Under the pieces are notes generated by a model. It saw only the letters and a program-made list of their open reading frames with translations. It ran no database searches and was not told the origin of the DNA. This document shows positions 62,873-64,000 of a stretch of 64,000 nucleotides of DNA, one piece after another. How positions within the stretch are numbered: position 1 is the stretch's first letter; the number at the start of each line of letters is the position of its first letter. Both the position numbers and the translations under genes were made by a program. Origin of the DNA: Ralstonia pickettii (GTDB lineage Bacteria; Pseudomonadota; Gammaproteobacteria; Burkholderiales; Burkholderiaceae); the NCBI RefSeq assembly GCF_000607165.1, contig NZ_JFZG01000024.1:930001-994000 (forward strand), given 5' to 3'.

Positions 62873-64000
62873 ACGATTGCATCGTCGTACTGAATTGCGG
62901 CTCGTCGAGCATCAAGTTTGCATTGTTCGATGCCACCCTGGATCCATTGCAGCGCACACCCATGTGGAGCGGGAAAGTGGAGGGGATCGGCACCGAGCAC
63001 CCTCTGGCGACAGAGGCTGGCGCGCCAACACAAGCGCTAGCGCTTGACAGTTCGCAGCCCTATCACGCCGCACTCATGCACATTCGCCAGCGTGTCGAGC
63101 ACAGGCTGGACGGCCGCCGGCTGATGGCCGTGGCGCATCGGGTGGTGCATGGCGGCTCCAAATATTTCGCGCCGGTACGCGTGAACTCGGAGGTGCTTTC
63201 CGATCTACGGAGCTACATTCCGCTGGCGCCCCTGCATCAGCCGTTTGCGCTGGAGGCCATCGAGGCGCTGCTGTCGGACTTGCCCGATGTGCCGCAAGTC
63301 GCGTGCTTCGATACCGCGTTTCACCGCACGCTGCCGCAGGTTGAGACGATGCTGCCGCTGCCGTACACGGCATGGGAGCGCGGTCTGCGCCGTTATGGCT
63401 TTCACGGGTTGTCGTACGAGTACATGTCGATCGCTTTGCCGGAACGGCATGGCGATATAGCCCTGGGGCGAGGCATCGTCGCGCACTTGGGCAGCGGCGC
63501 CAGCCTGTGTGCGATGCACGGCCTGAAGAGCGTGGCCACAACGATGGGGTTTTCCGCCCTCGACGGCCTGATGATGGGGACGCGATGTGGCTCGCTCGAT
63601 CCGGGTGCGGTGCTCTACATGATGGAGACGGAGCATCTTTCCCCCGCACAAGTCGGGCACGTGCTGTATCACGAATCGGGTCTGCTTGGGGTGTCGGGGC
63701 TGTCTTCCGACCCGCGCGAGCTGATTGCGTGCGAGGCCGACAACCCGCGCGCGCAGGCAGCGCTCGCGCTCTACGTGCGCCGGATCGTCCGTGAGATCGG
63801 CGCCCTGGTGGCCGTGCTGGGCGGCCTGGATTTCTTGGTCTTCACGGCGGGTATTGGCGAACACAACGCTGTACTTCGCGAACGCGTTGTGGGCGCACTT
63901 GGCTATTTGGGCGCCGACCTAGATGACGAGGCCAACCAGGCGCATGCGGCGATCATTTCCAGTTCAGCGAGCCGGATTCGCGTGGCGGTCGAGCCTACAA
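62869..64000 (+). CDS. ackA: Acetate kinase (C-terminus beyond window)
   Basis: About 377 residues are visible from ATG 62869, and the frame is open at the right edge. Family signatures are LNCGSSSIKFALFD, AHRVVHGG, ACFDTAFHRTLP, RYGFHGLSYEYMS, VAHLGSGASLCAMHG, MGTRCGSLDPG and FTAGIGEHN. The enzyme makes ATP from acetyl-phosphate (or propionyl/butyryl-phosphate). Overlap with the Pta-type domain gene makes a complete acyl-CoA to acid plus ATP route, useful when respiration is limited. Confidence 0.95.
   Translation, partial: MNDCIVVLNCGSSSIKFALFDATLDPLQRTPMWSGKVEGIGTEHPLATEAGAPTQALALDSSQPYHAALMHIRQRVEHRLDGRRLMAVAHRVVHGGSKYFAPVRVNSEVLSDLRSYIPLAPLHQPFALEAIEALLSDLPDVPQVACFDTAFHRTLPQVETMLPLPYTAWERGLRRYGFHGLSYEYMSIALPERHGDIALGRGIVAHLGSGASLCAMHGLKSVATTMGFSALDGLMMGTRCGSLDPGAVLYMMETEHLSPAQVGHVLYHESGLLGVSGLSSDPRELIACEADNPRAQAALALYVRRIVREIGALVAVLGGLDFLVFTAGIGEHNAVLRERVVGALGYLGADLDDEANQAHAAIISSSASRIRVAVEPT

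Noticed and set aside
1-64000. tRNA/rRNA genes, CRISPR arrays, insertion sequences, attachment sites
   Set aside because: None recognised: no cloverleaf with a T-loop GTTC core, no regularly spaced direct repeats, no transposase motifs or flanking inverted repeats were found by eye.

Overview
The window looks like a replicon of a high-GC betaproteobacterium in the Burkholderiaceae, most like Ralstonia. The reasons are dense GC-rich coding, many catabolic and storage genes with their own local regulators (MocR, Lrp, IclR, MerR), an MHS/quinate-type aromatic cluster, a PHA cluster and a large set of metal genes. The accessory and catabolic content suggests a secondary chromosome or megaplasmid, but this is inference. 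I see no tRNA, rRNA, CRISPR array, insertion sequence or replication origin.

Layout. 1-4001: the N-terminal part of a Fur-type siderophore receptor, a Gfo/Idh/MocA oxidoreductase and a CPA1 antiporter. 4032-8532: acetoacetate decarboxylase, 3-hydroxybutyrate dehydrogenase and a patatin lipase (ketone-body/PHB metabolism), then a MocR regulator divergent from a beta-alanine degradation pair (transaminase plus acylating semialdehyde dehydrogenase, 8688-11550). 11626-14461: a degenerate cold-shock-like protein, a true CspA and a Kup potassium transporter. 14480-19560: an FdhF/YdeP molybdoenzyme operon with FdhD, a small winged-helix-like protein and an oxalate/formate-type MFS carrier. 19851-27116: an orphan Hpt protein, a CzcCBA-type RND metal efflux operon and a MerR regulator facing a small membrane protein.

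27130-31123: a complete four-gene bufferin-type RiPP operon (DUF2282 precursor, DUF692 enzyme, DUF2063 partner, DoxX) followed by a BON lipoprotein, plus two small basic or H-NS-like proteins. 31280-36419: a DMT exporter and a Cys/Met-type PLP enzyme, each next to an Lrp regulator, and gamma-glutamyltranspeptidase. 36498-45297: aromatic catabolism with HPPD, two MFS carriers, a shikimate/quinate dehydrogenase, an IclR regulator, a QuiC-HPPD fusion and a porin; PcaR-like operator sequences lie in both intergenic regions around the regulator. 45356-49119: a D-amino-acid dehydrogenase behind a tandem glycine riboswitch, and ethanolamine ammonia-lyase EutBC. 49245-52128: ChrA, DbpA helicase and a small zinc ribbon.

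52624-64000: a tightly coupled run of eight genes (PHA synthase, NodT-type outer-membrane factor, HlyD, fused double-NBD ABC exporter, ABC permease, phasin, MaoC-Pta fusion, acetate kinase). Two CRP/FNR-type dyads lie just upstream, suggesting an oxygen-limitation module that links carbon storage, acyl-phosphate/acetate formation and export. This run and the bufferin operon are the two most interesting systems here.
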